The notes under the pieces were generated by a model that did no database searches, had not been told where the DNA came from, and saw only the letters and a program-made list of their open reading frames with translations. DNA of 64,000 bases from Marthasterias glacialis (Eukaryota > Echinodermata > Asteroidea > Forcipulatida > Asteriidae). Positions 23,301-38,300 of the stretch are shown here, piece after piece (within the stretch, counting starts at the first letter, position 1; each line of letters starts with the position of its first letter). The position numbers and the translations under genes are program-made. The stretch covers positions 1,922,001 to 1,986,000 of the forward strand of contig OU452228.1 of assembly GCA_911728455.2 (NCBI GenBank), in the 5' to 3' direction.

Positions 23301-26300
23301 AGATTATCTGCCATTTACACTTACAGCGGTCTGGTACTGTTTACGCAGTAAGCAGTCTCCATCATGTTTTCAATACTTTCATGGTTCTATCAACTTTAGA
23401 CATAAGTATGGCATACAGCGTTTGGAATATTTGACCATGGATCATATTTTGTTGACACATTTGATATTAGTTAAATACATGTAGTGCATTAGTAATATAT
23501 ACCAAAATTTACACTTATAATAAGCTTTTGGGTGTCACTAAAAACCATCACAACAGGAAACTTTATTTTCAAGATGTTGAGGCCTGGTGATACATATGTA
23601 GCACCAGTGGCGTGGCCAGGATTTTTTTTCACTGGGGGGGCACATTGATTTTTAGTGGGGGAGGGGGGGGCAGTACCATATTTCTTTAATGAATTACATG
23701 TATCAACATTTTTTTTATGGGGACACTGGAAATTTGTGGGAGGCATGTGCCTCGCCCAAGGCCCCACCCCCTTGGCTATGCCCATGGATACACAGAGTGT
23801 GGATTTCAGGACTGGTCACTGTGGATCTTGCCCAGTAAACTGGAACCAAAATCGGATACATGTCGACATGGTCGATCAAAAACATATGATGGCATGATAC
23901 ATGTATGTACGATGTCTCTGAAAATATACATGCGTGCAGTGTGAAAATGGAGGTGGTTTTACATAATTATAATAATTAGAAAGGATTTTGTCCACTGACC
24001 CTGAAAGCAATTTTTCTCTGCAGTAATGGAGCTCAATTTAATGAGAGTGTGAAAATATTTAACCCTACAGGAATTTCATATGTACAGTATGTATGGTGTT
24101 GAATTCCCAGCAAATTGTAATCTTTTCAGAGGGTTTTCGATGACCTGGTTGGCAATTGCCAATAGAGGTGTATTCATGTGTTGGAGACACAAAAACAGAA
24201 AAATATCATGAATACCCCAACAATAGACATGTAGATCATGTACATTTGTAGAACTGACTTTACAGAGCTGTCATTTGGTCTGATAGTGATTCTTTATCAA
24301 AACTGTGAAAATAATAGGCACAAGTAATTACACATATATTTTAAACGTGATACGTAACATCAACAGAAATTAATTGAAATCAATTAGTTAAAATTTGTTA
24401 ATTATTTTTAATTGTGTGTTTTTGTTGTGTATTTTTTTTATAGTAAAAAAAACTTAAATTTATACCTGGAGACTTCTTGGCACACATACATGTAATGTAA
24501 AATGTGTATAGATTTATCACCATGGGAAATGAGCCTACACACAATACCACTACATATGCAAACAAAAAAACATAATTGTTTCAGTTTGTTAGGTACATGT
24601 AGGCTATTCCCCTATGTATTGATCATGATATTGATAATCATTAAAATAAATAAAACAAAATTACCATTGGTTACTATTAGTGAAAACATTTTGCAAGACC
24701 TAGTTGAACTGTCTTGCAATGAATGAAAGTTCTGAAACAAAAAAATGCAGCACTTGTAGTACTAGGCCTTTATGTTGAAGTACACAGATATTTAATTTGA
24801 TATGACAGATTCATATTGCATGTCTGTGTATAGATCAGATACAGTCATCTTCATACTCAGGGTTCCCCCCATGCACAAGCTAGCGTATCAGGCCAATCTG
24901 CGCAAAATACGAGCTGATACACAGAAATTACGGCCTATAGAAAAAAAAATATTATTATTATTTTTTTATTTTTTTTTAATATCAAATTCACGAAAAAATC
25001 CAAACCTAAAACCATTTTAAATGCTCCAGATTGCACAGTAGAGCTTTTCAAACCAAATAAAAACATTTCAAGGACCTGCTACCAATTCAGCGTGCTTCGG
25101 CCACAGAATGCCCCAGTTTTGAAAAATCCAGGGGAGAACCCTGATACTACGTATGCATGAAGATGAGCATGTATTGACCCAAGCCTCCCTAATCATAATC
25201 GCCCCGCCCCCGCCCCTGCCCCCGCCCCCGCCCCCGCCCCCGCCCCCCAGCCAAGGTCTTACCATGTCATGCTCTCAAACTATTAAGTGACTCTACATCA
25301 TAGAGTTATGTATCAGAATTAGAGGGGGCACAAGCAGTGTTACGCACGGAACTCCGCTGACCCACCATGGGTGAAAATCCCTAATGGTTGCATACGAATG
25401 TCCACTTAGAAAATGTTTGCTGTGTACACTGATGAGTGACCAGTGTAAACGAATGGTCCGCGCCATTTTCTCAATGGTCAAATAATGCTCCTTGTCTGGC
25501 CATGTCGCATGGTTTTGTAGGCCCTCTAGTTCTATGCTCTACATGTAGACATGTAGCAGAGTCTTTTTCTAAGGCTAAAATAAAAAACATAAAAGACATT
25601 TCCATACGAAGGCCAAAATATACAATTGAAATTGTAATTGGAGGTACAGTGTCTAGGTTGTTCACTTTCTACATTATACATGTTATACACTTTATGTCTG
25701 TTTGACACCATGATACATGCCAAAATTATTCATGTCCAGTTTTTCTCACAACATTTTAATGTACAATACAGGGATTTTTATTAAGGCACATTTATATGTA
25801 TGTACATGTAGGTCACTGGGGGATTGTTTGGTCATTTTGGGGTTTTTTTGTGGGGGGGGGGAAGAATAAGAACCAGTTTGTTTGATTTCTCATCTTTTTA
25901 TCCTGGACAGGTTGAACCTGTTGGTTTAGTCCCTGTACTGCATTTCATCATAACACATTAAGTATGTCATTACTCAGTTAGTTAAAACATGTCATTCTTT
26001 TACATGTACTGTACATACATGTACTTGTACTACAGTATATGTATGTAGAAAGTTTGCAGCTTGCAGCTTTACACTGTACACTATCTCATTGTAATGTACT
26101 TGATCATGGGAGAGTTGAGGCAGTTAACTAAATTTCCTGTTTGGGGTGAATTGATTTATTCCCTAGTGTAACAGGCTCTAGTCTAAGTACTGTTAACATA
26201 GTTAAGATCGTGTCTACACGTACTGCACATACAAGTACAAGTGCATACTCCCAACAAAACAATGTACATGTCCTTTTCACATTGATGTTGTGTAACCTAA

Positions 26301-29300
26301 AACTGTACATGTTATAGGCCTACCATGTTCAATTTCAAGACTGAATCAATCTTACACAACAATAAATTGGCAGAACAAGTTTGAATTAGGCAATAACTGT
26401 GTGAGGACCCGGTCTTCACTGCATGGTAAGAGTTTGTGGTACTCTGATTATGGTGGTACATGTATGCCTGAACCCATGTAAAGCATGATCAGTTTACTCA
26501 TGCAGTCCCAGTCCAACAAAATCCAACAAAACCTGCTGTTAGAGTTTGATGGAATAGGGACTGTAAGGGTTTTAAATATATTTATCCGGACATAATGAGG
26601 ACACAAGTTAATCCAAACAAGAAATTGCAAGTTTACATGACCTGATGAACATTGTAGCAGTCTAAAAAACACAAGTTTTGTTAAAAGCTTATAAGACGTT
26701 GTTTTGGTTGGGGTGTGGTCTTACTTTTAACCATTCACCTCTTGTTATTTCAAGGCCTAAACATCAAGTCTTTTTAGGAACCCTGGTAAAACATCTTGTG
26801 TTAAGGCTACTCATCCTTTGCTCTAACTGATTGCTTCCTTGTTGTAAGGAAAGTTAGAGTTCCTTGGAGATTAGAGATTCAGCAGAGTGCCTGTCAACGT
26901 AACCAAAAAGAAAGACAAAAACAAGTACAGATACTTGTGCATGGTGTACTGAGTAGAGAGGCTAGCTAGCAGTCCTTGTTTACGACAAAGCGTTTCCCCT
27001 CCATAGGGAATGGGTGCCATTTCTAATTCCTTCCTTTAATGATAAGCAAGAAGACCATGCCATTGCCTAGGGTACACTTAGTACAACAACAAGGTTTGTC
27101 CTTAAATACAGTCTCTGACTCACGGCGAAGTGAGCAGGTTCTAGTGAGCAGTCTGAGTAAGTTCCAAAGAATAAAGACAATTCAGTCTCTACTCATCGTG
27201 TTCCATGTGCACATGACTGGAAGTTCATGGGATTTATTATTTTAGTTGATGCATTTTGAGAGGGTGACATCATTTGGAGTTACTTGTAGTATGTACCCTC
27301 TGGATTGAAAGAAGTATCTGAGTTGGCAGTCAGAACAGTGTCTCAAGAAACACTTTGATACATTACTGTCAGAGAGTGAGGAAGATCACTAGGGGTGTCT
27401 ACAATGGCCAGTCCAAGTGCAGATGAAGATGTGCTTCAATTAGCATTACATATTGGGCTTCATGATCTGGTCTGGATGGATGGTCGGTGCTCAATTTGTG
27501 AAGTATGAACATATTATGCTGTAAATTGTTGCATGGAGCAATGCCATTGCACCGTGAATGTGATTAATACACATTGGTTTAAAGCTTGTTCACAAGATAC
27601 ATGTACAGTGTGGGACATGTTAATGCATTGATTTTAAAAAGTTGGGTAAACGCTAACATCTAAACTGCTGGAACATAAATTTTATGCTTGCACTCTGCAT
27701 GGAATTCAGTTAGTTCTTGCAATGGTTGAAACACACATGTTGCATGATCAGTCATACTCATGCATATTTTACAGACGATAGCGGGGATAACAATAAGCAT
27801 TATAACACTCCTTACATAGATTCTGCCTTGTGATTGGTTTAGAGCGCATCACATGATATACTGGAAGGCTGCACAAACGCAATGCACTATACCTGTGGCA
27901 ACCAATGAACTATACCCTTAGCAACCAGTGTACTAAACCCTTAGCAACCAGTGTACTATACCCATAGCAACCAGTGTACTACATACTGTAGCAATGGCAG
28001 CTTCTTGGTACCTAGACGTTTAGGCACAATATGGGGTGTTATAAAACAACTCTTATCTGCTTTTACTTGTGCTGTGGTAAAAACTACATGTACAACTCCT
28101 TCAGTAATCCCCAGAGCATTCTATTTCTAAAATAGAATGCTCCATGGATCACCTAGAGAGTTGTGGTTTAACAATAGCACTCGAAGCAGTCAGTATTTGT
28201 ATTTTCACTGTACATACATGTACATGTACATGTATATACATGTACAATGGTAAATGGCTTTTTCTTTTAGCAGTAACTGACTGCTGACATCCAGTTTAAT
28301 ACTAAATAGTATAAAAATCTATTTCTGAATCCTTTCTAGTCAACAAAAGTTACATTGTACATTGTACTTGACAGTGTTTCATTGTTGTCTGCACCTAATA
28401 TTTGAGGTGTATGTATGTTTGGTTTCTTTTCTGGTGCTTTGTACCCACTGTCTTAAACCATGGCAGAAAAATATATTTGTGACTAATCTTTTCATTTAGG
28501 GATTTGACTGTAGAGCTGAGAGGGCACATTAATGTATTGAAAATAGCCAAGTAATGTAGTCATATTAGCTAACAATTAGTTAGCCTTCAAACTTACTTTA
28601 AGATTACTACAGAATACTGCAGAGGAGTAATTACTTTTGCAGGCCTACTGGAGGCATTCAGCCAATTTTTAGCTGATCAGCTGATTTCCTTGTTTCCCTC
28701 TAGGAATAGTGCCATATAAAACTGAAAAACACTTACATGGCCAACATGTACAAAGTTAAGTGTGGTTGGCCATGTCCTCTTTTTGTAAAATAATATACAA
28801 AGCTGCATGTCTAATACTATAGTGATACTGTTCATCAACAATGAACATCCAAGCTATATCAAGTACACAAGCCAAGTTTCCCGATCTCAAGATCGGGCTT
28901 GGAGCGGTCGGTGTTGGGTGAATTGAAGGGGGGGGATAAAGGGTATAGATAGTTGGGGGTATACAGTGGCTATTCAATCGTACCATCATGACCGGCAACA
29001 TCTCCATCGTAGTTCAGGTGATTTTCAAGTATATTGTTAAGGTCTTTTATGGATTTTGGAGCAGTTTTTTGTTACTCCCTGTTTTTAAAATTTGAATTTG
29101 TAACAGAGTATACCAACAAACACATGAGCGTTCACTTGGTCGGACCCTATACATACAAAACGCCAGATAATGTCCAGTGTTAATAAAAGCGTTATTGGGT
29201 CCAGTGTAACTCGGTGACTGTGATGGGCTGTGGTATATAGGCCAACATTGATCGTTGTGGATATAGAACAATGGGGATCATGTGCACAGTAGACTGCGCA

Positions 29301-32300
29301 AACACTCCCTCCGGAAATGACTCTGGGATTCGCAAACAAACTAAATGGCTGCTGCATGTAAGATTTGAGAAACACCACAAAAGTGTGGCCGTTGCGGTAA
29401 TTAAGCACACGGGTAAAGAATAACACAGCACCTAAAGGAAAACAGAGGGAGTGTGTGCGAAAAACTGAATGGTCCCGAACGACGGCTGCTGCTTGACAAA
29501 AAGCACTGAATAAAGCGGGAAAAGCGGCGATTTTTCCCATGACGTGAAAACGGCATCTTCGGCGGAGCTGGAAGGGCGACGACGACACCCTCTGGGTTTT
29601 CCCGATACATGGGTACCCCTCCCGAGCCGCGGGACCCAGCCGTTCCGGATGCTATGTGCGACAAACATTTGAGGTTTTCGCTCTTATTATATTAGATACA
29701 TGTACAAAAGGTTTAATCATCACAATACAATATGATGTTACTGTACTATGTAGATAATGTTATTGGTGGTGTACAGCTTCATTCAAGTCTTACACATAAT
29801 TCAAATATTTTTGTGAACCTTGGGTTCCCACTAATATTGCTGTAGTGTGTGATGGAAATAAAAAACGTGCTCATTAAAGCCCCAGCTCAACATTGATAAA
29901 CTGACTGTAAATGCTTCCATTCTTTGCACAAATCAAGATATTTGTAATCAAACCAATCTGTGAAAATGTCAGCTCATTTCATTGTTTTTTGCAAGAAAAC
30001 AGTAAAAATATATTCAGCATTTTTGTACGCATTCCTATAGGCAGAGTTTTCAAAATCTAATTTTGGGTCTTATTTTATTTACTATTTAAAAACGATATCA
30101 CTTTTGGCAGAAATATATATAGGACAGTTTTCTAACATCATTATCTTTATACCGTGTAAGGTATATGTAAATCTGTGAACATTTATGTTTTTCTTCTTAC
30201 CAATCCAATGTTGAGCTGGGGCTTTAATAGTGTTACACCCCAATATTTAAGTGCACCTTAGACTTGCACAACCTATTGACTGTGTGGATACATATATACA
30301 TGTACAACGTACAAGCATTAAAGCACAATGTAAATATACATACTAAGTTGACTGACAAGTTTGGATAGCATGTCTAGGAAGATTACATGGATTTGGGAGG
30401 ATGATTCATCAATTTCTTCTGGACAACAGACTAAATGATTTTTCCTGTTTTCAAGATGTTGCATTAAATTTTTTTAACTGTCAAAAAGAGTAGAAAGTAT
30501 TTCCTAAGAAGTATGCACATTTTGTATGTAGTATACATACAAGTATGAGGCCAATATTGCATGTAAATTGATACTTTTGTCTTTTTTTACTTGATTGCTG
30601 TAGCTCTAGAGTATTCAATCATCAGACGAGATACATGACTCAGACCCCAACTTACAACATTTTGAGTGCATGTTACTACACTGCATTATGACCATTCTCA
30701 TTCAACCCTGCTTTACAATGTACACTGAATGTACAAGAAGCAGGCCTTGATCTTAACCGAGGCCACCGAGGCCATTGGCCTCATGCCCTGTCGAGTTGGC
30801 CAGCATGCCCTTCAGAAAAATTGCACTGCCACTACCAACATGGCCAGCATGCCCTTGTACAATTTCTCTGATTTGGCCAGCAAAGGCCTGCCCCTGTTTT
30901 TCTTAAGATCGAGGCCTGAAGAAGGTACTTTCTTGACTCGAAGTCTACAATCTTTTACTTTAGTAAACTGATAATCTTCAAGCTTTGAAATGCCACCCCA
31001 TAAAATGAGTGATTTCACAGTCATAGCCAGTGTAGATCATTAAATTAGTTCTCTGTATTTTGTTTTGTTCCAGTCTTCTGGTGGAGGCAAGCCAGCACAG
31101 AATGAAGATGTCCCCCTCATACTTGGAGAGAGGATTGAAGGCATCGGTATGTTACTCAAACCACCCCTAGAGGAGTCATACACATAATTTTGCATATTAA
31201 AAACATTGTTTTGTCCTTCTTCCTGGCACAAGGCAATATAGTCTTGAATCAATTAATGTATCAAATCCAATGGTTTTATGGAGTTTTGAGGGTTGATCAG
31301 CCAATTGGGGCTTTATGCTCAAATCGTGAAATGCTTTAAATTAAAAAGAATTTATTTTAATGGGAGACTTTTGAGACGTTACGGGCGCCTCAGTAACCGG
31401 TCCTTTTCTATTATGAGAGCAATAGAAAAGGACCGGTTAATGGGACGCCCGCTAACGTCTCAAAAGTCTTCCATTGCAAGTTGGGACTACCTGACTAGAG
31501 CTTGTCTTTGTTTTTTTATTTATTAATAACATACTGTACACCTGTGGTGCCTCATTGATTGACCTGGATAACTTTTCTACATGTACATCCCAACCATACA
31601 CAGCTAAAGATGTGACTTATCTGTGCCCATTTACTGGACCAGTCAGAGGAACGCTCTGTATCACCAACTACAAGTTGTATTTCAAAGGAGTTGAAAGGGT
31701 AAGTCATTCTCAGTCTTCAGTTTGCATAACCAATAAATGTTGATTGGATTATTTTCAGTTACACATGTAACATGTGTAAAATGTAATTGGTCCTACATGT
31801 GTATGTGGCTCATTATGTACAGACTTGAATTGTTCTAATTTGCAACTTTTGGAGGGACCATGCAATGTAATGTAGATAAGACAGTGCTCCTGACAACAAC
31901 TAGAGCAGGCTAGTCAAAATGTTGAGACCAATTGACAAACTCAATCCGCGGCAGTGAAGTTATCTGCCAAGTCCCCTCGATCCACTAAGCAAAAGTAGTA
32001 ATAGTTCCAGCCGTTTTCAAACCTCCCAAGGTAGTAGGCCTACTTAATAAGCAGGAAAGTTCTTTTCAGAACTAAATTGTTCCCCCGAATTTCAAAATCT
32101 ACTCTGTGGTAGTAGAATAATAACAGGACAAGTTCTCACAAGAACAATCTACTGTATATATAGCAAAGTAGATACAATCACATGGTGTTACCGCAAACCC
32201 AAATATAAACTTAAACAGTGCTGTTTGACTAACATGTGAACCACTAGAAGATCCATGCATTATTTAGTCCTACTAACTCCACTATGATTTTTGAATACCA

Positions 32301-35300
32301 TTGTGTAGGAACCTCCCTTTATACTTGATGTTCCTCTGGGCTGCATCTATCGAGTGGAGAAGGTTGGGGGATCAACAAGCAGAGGAGAGAATTCATATGG
32401 TCTGGAGATTTTCTGTAAGGTATGGAACTATGGATTTATGTACAATTAGAATGGATTTTTGTCAGTAAGTGAAACAAATAAAAACTTGCAGGCCTGTGAA
32501 ATGTCAAATTTAAAGCGGAAATCCTTATCCTTATAATCACAAAATGTGTGTCCGTTTTTTATTAATTTGTGAAGCGCGAACTGCAAGTGCAAATGCATGA
32601 TTGGATGTTAGTCTTCGTTATCTGGCTACTTTGCATGATACAATACAGGCCAGAACCATTGAATGGTGAAAACCTAATAGTGCATTATGCGATAACATAA
32701 GAACACGCTAGTACATATAAATGGCTTGATAACTAAAACTACGGTCCTGCACATGCTCAGTAAAAAGAAATTCCCAAAAATGTTATGTAATGTAATCGTT
32801 GGTGCGCATGCTCCAACTCCTACACTCTCAGCTCCTACCCATTTTTTAAGTCCACTCACAAGCCTGTACTTGCCTGAAGAACTGAGAAAAACTCCTAAAT
32901 AACAAGTATAGGATTGGTAAATAGTAGAGGAATAGTTTGATGAGTTTCAATCTGAAAGCTCACTGCTTAAAAATCATACCAGTATCAATTCTTAAAAGAA
33001 ATGTTTCCTTCTAAAAATGTTATATATATATATATATGTAAGAAGAAACTATTGCTAGTAAACTTGCAGGTACAACCATGTGCTAAGACGATCAGAGCAT
33101 ACTGATCGAAGCATACTGATCGAAGCATACTGATCGAAGACGATCAGAGCATACTGATTGAAACTTTGAGACCACTCCCGCTCTTTTCAGAGCCAACACT
33201 CCTCACAAAAGAGATTTAAACACATGGTTGTACCCGCAAGTTTACTAGCAATAGTTTATTCTTACTTTCCTACACCATGCAAAGCTTCAAACATCAGCTA
33301 GCTATATATATGAATGTGCATACAATTCATGACGAAAATGTAACCATTAAATTTGAAGAAATGTTCCAAGAGGATGGAAATTAATTTACTGTTCCAAAAA
33401 CAACGATTTCCTAACTCATTAAGAAATAGACCTTATGCATCTGCCGCCATCTTTGAGGTCAAATGCAGCATCAAACGTGCGTTGTAGCTTTTTTGACCTC
33501 AGCCCGTTCCTGTACTAAATGCTCATAGTGGCGTCATACGCATAAGGTCTATACATTTCTATACCATATTCATTTTATGCATTAACTTATTGTTTGCTAA
33601 CTTGTCTTTGATTACAGGACATGCGTAACTTGAGATTTGCACACAAGCAGGAGAATCACTCCAGGCGTCTTGTTTATGATAAAGTCCAGATTTATGCCTT
33701 CCCCACCTCTAATAAGTTGGTATGTTTTTCTTATTTGAAAGAAAGCCTTTGTACTATTCTGGTGTACTTTGTTTGATCCTAATTCTTGTAAAAACAACCA
33801 AAGGTACAGAACAGGACTTCCAAGAAAACATTTTATAAATTGATATTTGTGCCATCATTATTCATCCCCAACGTGACAAGTAAGATTTACTCAAAAATGT
33901 GTGACTTAGATTTTTGCTCTTCACAAATATACATGTATCATGTATTGTAATCTTAACCAGTTGCTGCTGGGATTCTTCTATTTTTTTCCTCGTCCCCCCT
34001 GGCGGAATTAATTTCTCGGAATTGCTGGAATCATTTTCCTTTGAGAGTACTGCTGGCACAAAGAAACCTTGACTGGACAAAGCCAAGAGAACAAGGAGTT
34101 TTTTTATAGCACTGGGATTTTTGTTTTCTCTATCGAGAAAAAGTCAACTACGTGTACCATGAATTGAAAAAACCTCGGCAGTGAGCTACAGTATGGGATT
34201 GGTACTAAACCAGAAACCATGGCTAGATCCCTGGTTCACCCTATTAACCTACCTCCATTGAGCTGAAATACAATGAATTAGCAACGGTGTAAGTCTATCG
34301 ATGTCTTGTAATCCTCTTCTTGGAACAAAATGAAGGTCTGGAATCAGGGATTACACAATAACCCCTCGCATAATGGTTGAAAATTGGCGAAATATTTAAG
34401 ACCACGATTCCTCTTTGTGTGGGTGAAACAAAGCATTAGACGGTATGTGCATGCTCTGTGCACACTCAGTAAATGAAAAAGTCTGGGAGACCTTTGTTTA
34501 AATGGCGTGTTTAAACACTGCCCTGACAATATTTTCATGTATACACGACATCCGGTGCTTACTGATTAAACATTCAAATGAAAAAATTAGAAAAGGTCTT
34601 GGTTTACATTAGAATCTGTGTTAAAGGCTTTTACTATTGACCCAGAGTCTCCATTGGCAATGTTGAAGTATATGCACATGGATAGACATTGTAAAAACGA
34701 TGCCATTTGTGCATGCAAACATGTTTTGTGGTCACCTGCGTGTAGTTCAAAATGTGCTTATCTTTGGGCAAGACAACTTAGCCTTGTACCATCCAATTAG
34801 GTAGATGACATTAACATGAAAGCAATAACATTTTGAAGGACTCAACAGTCCATTTACTTATTTATAAGTTACAAAAGGAGAGTTGGCATTGGTGTCACAA
34901 GAAGATTGTCAACAAAGAGTTGTGAGCTAAATGCTGAGTTTACGTGTAGGTTTGAGTTTTTGTGGTCAACAGTTGGATTTTTCTTGAGCCCAAATTCCCA
35001 CGTAAAAACACAAGGATACTTGTACAAAACTGACATGAAACTGATGCAAGAATTACTGAAATTGAATTCATATTTACTTGTATTCAAACACAAATGTTAA
35101 CAAATTGTATGTGTATTGTTTGAATATTGCAGCCAGTTTTTGCCTTTGAATACAAGAATTTCTACAGTGAGGATGGGTGGGCAGTGTATGATCCACTAGG
35201 AGAGATGAAACGACAGGTAATAACACACAATAGACTTCTAGTATATAAATGCTTCAGAGACCAAAACTGTGCTGTGGGAAGTTTGTACCAATATGCCCAC

Positions 35301-38300
35301 ATCGTCCACAAACAGGCGCGCAATAACAAAGGGCATGTCCTGAAGTGATAGATGAAATTTCCAATCTTTTCTAAATCGTACTACATTTGTAATACAAAGT
35401 CAAATTCTGTTTTATACATGTAAGACAGTTATCCAGACAGCATTTTTTTTACTGAACAAATTGAGACAGGAAATCAACAATATTGGCAAGATGCCTGTGT
35501 GATGGTGGTAATCATAGGGAAATGAATGGGTTGTAACGGGTTCCAAAGCCCCAGTATTATAGCACTCACAGAATCGGACTAAGAAGTTTGTTTTCACACT
35601 GTCCTTCCGTGTTGTAAAGAATGTTGAGTTAAACATAATCACATAATTTTACAATCTTCAACAGGTTTGTATGGAACATTCATTCCTGTTCATGCCATGT
35701 TTACAACAATACATTAATTCCCTTCTGAAAGTGGGTACAGTAGCTGTATAACTCTAGAGCAAACTTAGTTACAAATTAATGAGAGTTTGGCCCATGTTCA
35801 TTCAGTTTGTAGTAGGATTTTGATTTTAAGTCTTTACAACACTTATGTTATGTTACAAGCCCTGAGATGCTTACAATTTGAGGATGATAATGTCTTATTT
35901 TGACCCAAATTTGACTGCTTACATGTACCAGCATTGTGAATGAGTGATAGCATCATCAGTGTTGCAGTAGTATCTAGTCCACTTCGCATCACCCTAATAA
36001 GTTTGCACTAAAACAAAACAAAACAGTTTGATACTGAGTTTGTTTGTACTATAGTAAGATAAAAGGTTTTAAATCTAGCAGCGTATTTGGCATTCAGTAT
36101 TTAGTACCAATACATATCACTCTAAACAATATTTTTGTCTGAAATGCTGTAAACTTTGGAAAACTTATAAAAATGGACCACATCTCTAAGTAAATCAGAG
36201 CATTTGCAAACATTATAGGTGTTGGTTACTTTAGATGAATGATATAGCTAACTTGCACTGATTGTTATTCATGGCACAGGGTCTACCTACAGAGAGTTGG
36301 CGGATCAGCAGGATCAATGAAGGCTATCAGTTCTGTGATACCTATCCAGCAATTGTAAGTGTTTGTACTGGCTTTCAAACTAGACATAAATACCTGATCC
36401 AAGAATAGTAATCATAATACATTCACACTTTCAGAAGTTAAATTCTTCAATCCCCAGTTTTGCTGGAGGTCATTGTTTAGGGTTTCCTGTCATTTTTGAT
36501 AAATAAGTGGCCAATTTAAAAGTAGCGTTATTCTATTTTGCGTGTAATTGAAGCTAATCAAAATAGTCATTCAATTTCACTTAATGTGTTAGCATTGTTC
36601 TTTTGATTCATGGGGTAAAAAATGATAACCATTCAACTTGTCAATTCACTCGAACAGTGTTCAAATTTGCAGCAGCGTTTAGGAGAAATCTCTAGATGCA
36701 CCTTCCCTACTAAATTGAATTCCGATTTCGCACAGCTAAGAACGACTTACAAGTTTAATTGAATATAATGACATGGGTTCTTCGTAAATAATTTGTTTAT
36801 TTGTATTTAGTTTGCAGTCCCAGCTGCTGCTGATGACGAACTCTTGAGGCAGGTTGCTAAGTTTAGAAGTAAAAACAGAATCCCGGTAAGCATAATAAGT
36901 AATAAGGTAATAAAGCTGAAAAATGGACAATCTTTTGTTAACACCTCGTATGTACTCTAAAGCTAAAAAGACAGCAAGGAAAAACAACATCAGACAGAAT
37001 GGCTTACATAGCCTACGATTTTTATGAGACTAATATGAAAAGTCCAATGATAAGAAAGCAGTAGTTATAAAGTTTGTTGCTTGCTAACCTTTCAGCATGA
37101 GTGTCTTTAACCAAGTGTTGAATCAACAAACATCGTAGGAATAAAACACCAGACAGTCAAACTGGCCAATCACTATGTAATATCACTAGACCCAGCCAAC
37201 AGTCCCACAGGCTTTCATTAATGTAATTACGTCTATTTTTAGCAGCATTTAGCTTTCAAATGATGTTGGAACATTTAAAATTAAATGACCATAACTGCAG
37301 ACTAAAAGCACACAAGCAGTAAAATATTTTGTCAACAAACTTGGTGCTAAATAAGATATCGTCACTGGTGAATGCTGGTACGGAATGACAAGTTTCAACT
37401 GTTGTATTGTTTTGTTTGTATAGATTTTATCGTGGATCCATCCTCAGAGCCATGCAACTATTACTCGATGTAGTCAACCTCTTGTAGGTGTCAATGGTAA
37501 ACGTAGTAAAGAGGATGAGAAATATATCCAGATGATTCTGGACGCTAATGCACAGTCACATAAACTGGTCATAATGGACGCAAGGCCTAGTGTCAATGCC
37601 ATTGCTAATAAGGTATGTGATGTCTGGGTGCCAGACCTAGAGTTATTGCTAATGTTAATAATACATGTGAAGTCTTGGTGCCAGACATAAGAGTTATTGC
37701 TACACTATGTAGAGACCTTTCTTTTGACCCAAGTTTACAAAGTAACTCTTATTTAAAGTTGCTCCCTAGTTTGCACATTGTTTGTCAATGTTTGCCACAA
37801 AAAAACATTAAAAATCAAGAACTCAGAGAGCTACACTGTAGGTTTACAAACTGTGCACAAGTAGCATTGGTGTTTTTTCCATACTGACGAATAAGCCTGT
37901 GTGCAGCACAACAAGCATGTCAGTTGCAATTCGTGATTAGTTCATACATGTATACTGACAAATTGCTTCAAAAGGGGCCCATAATTTAACTCAAACAGAT
38001 TATATTAACTTACATTACAAAATATGTAGACAGACTCTTAAAAGCAAATTATAATGATGAAAAGTAATAACATATAGCAACAAGGTGCAAAAGTTGAGGT
38101 TCTTAAAACTCAATTTACTTGTAATGTACGTTTTTCTGATTCGTCACTGTGAGAAAAATGCATCAGATTTATCAAATAATACAAGCGCTATAAAGTTACC
38201 CATATCACTAATAATCAATTGTGATTTGGTTTGTGGTTTTTAAAGTTATGTTTTGAATGTGTTTGGTTTTATAGGCTAAAGGTGGTGGATATGAGAATGA

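Larger units (their letters stand above)
20302..31073. other. MTMR2 intron 1 (10.8 kb)
   Basis: No further MTMR2 exon recognised. It holds an inverted-repeat element, a SINE, a hAT-like copy, a GC-rich island, a TTAA MITE and many TACATGTA palindromes. The many short open frames lack domain or splice support. Confidence 0.6.

Noticed and set aside
29085-29588. 167-codon open frame on the minus strand
   Set aside because: No recognisable domain, Cys- and Ser-rich composition spread over three open frames, as expected in a GC-rich block; kept only as a finding about the island.
29401-29668. THAP-type zinc finger in the GC-rich island
   Set aside because: A stretch reading MCDKHL superficially resembled the end of a THAP domain, but the upstream Cys pair and other conserved residues are absent.
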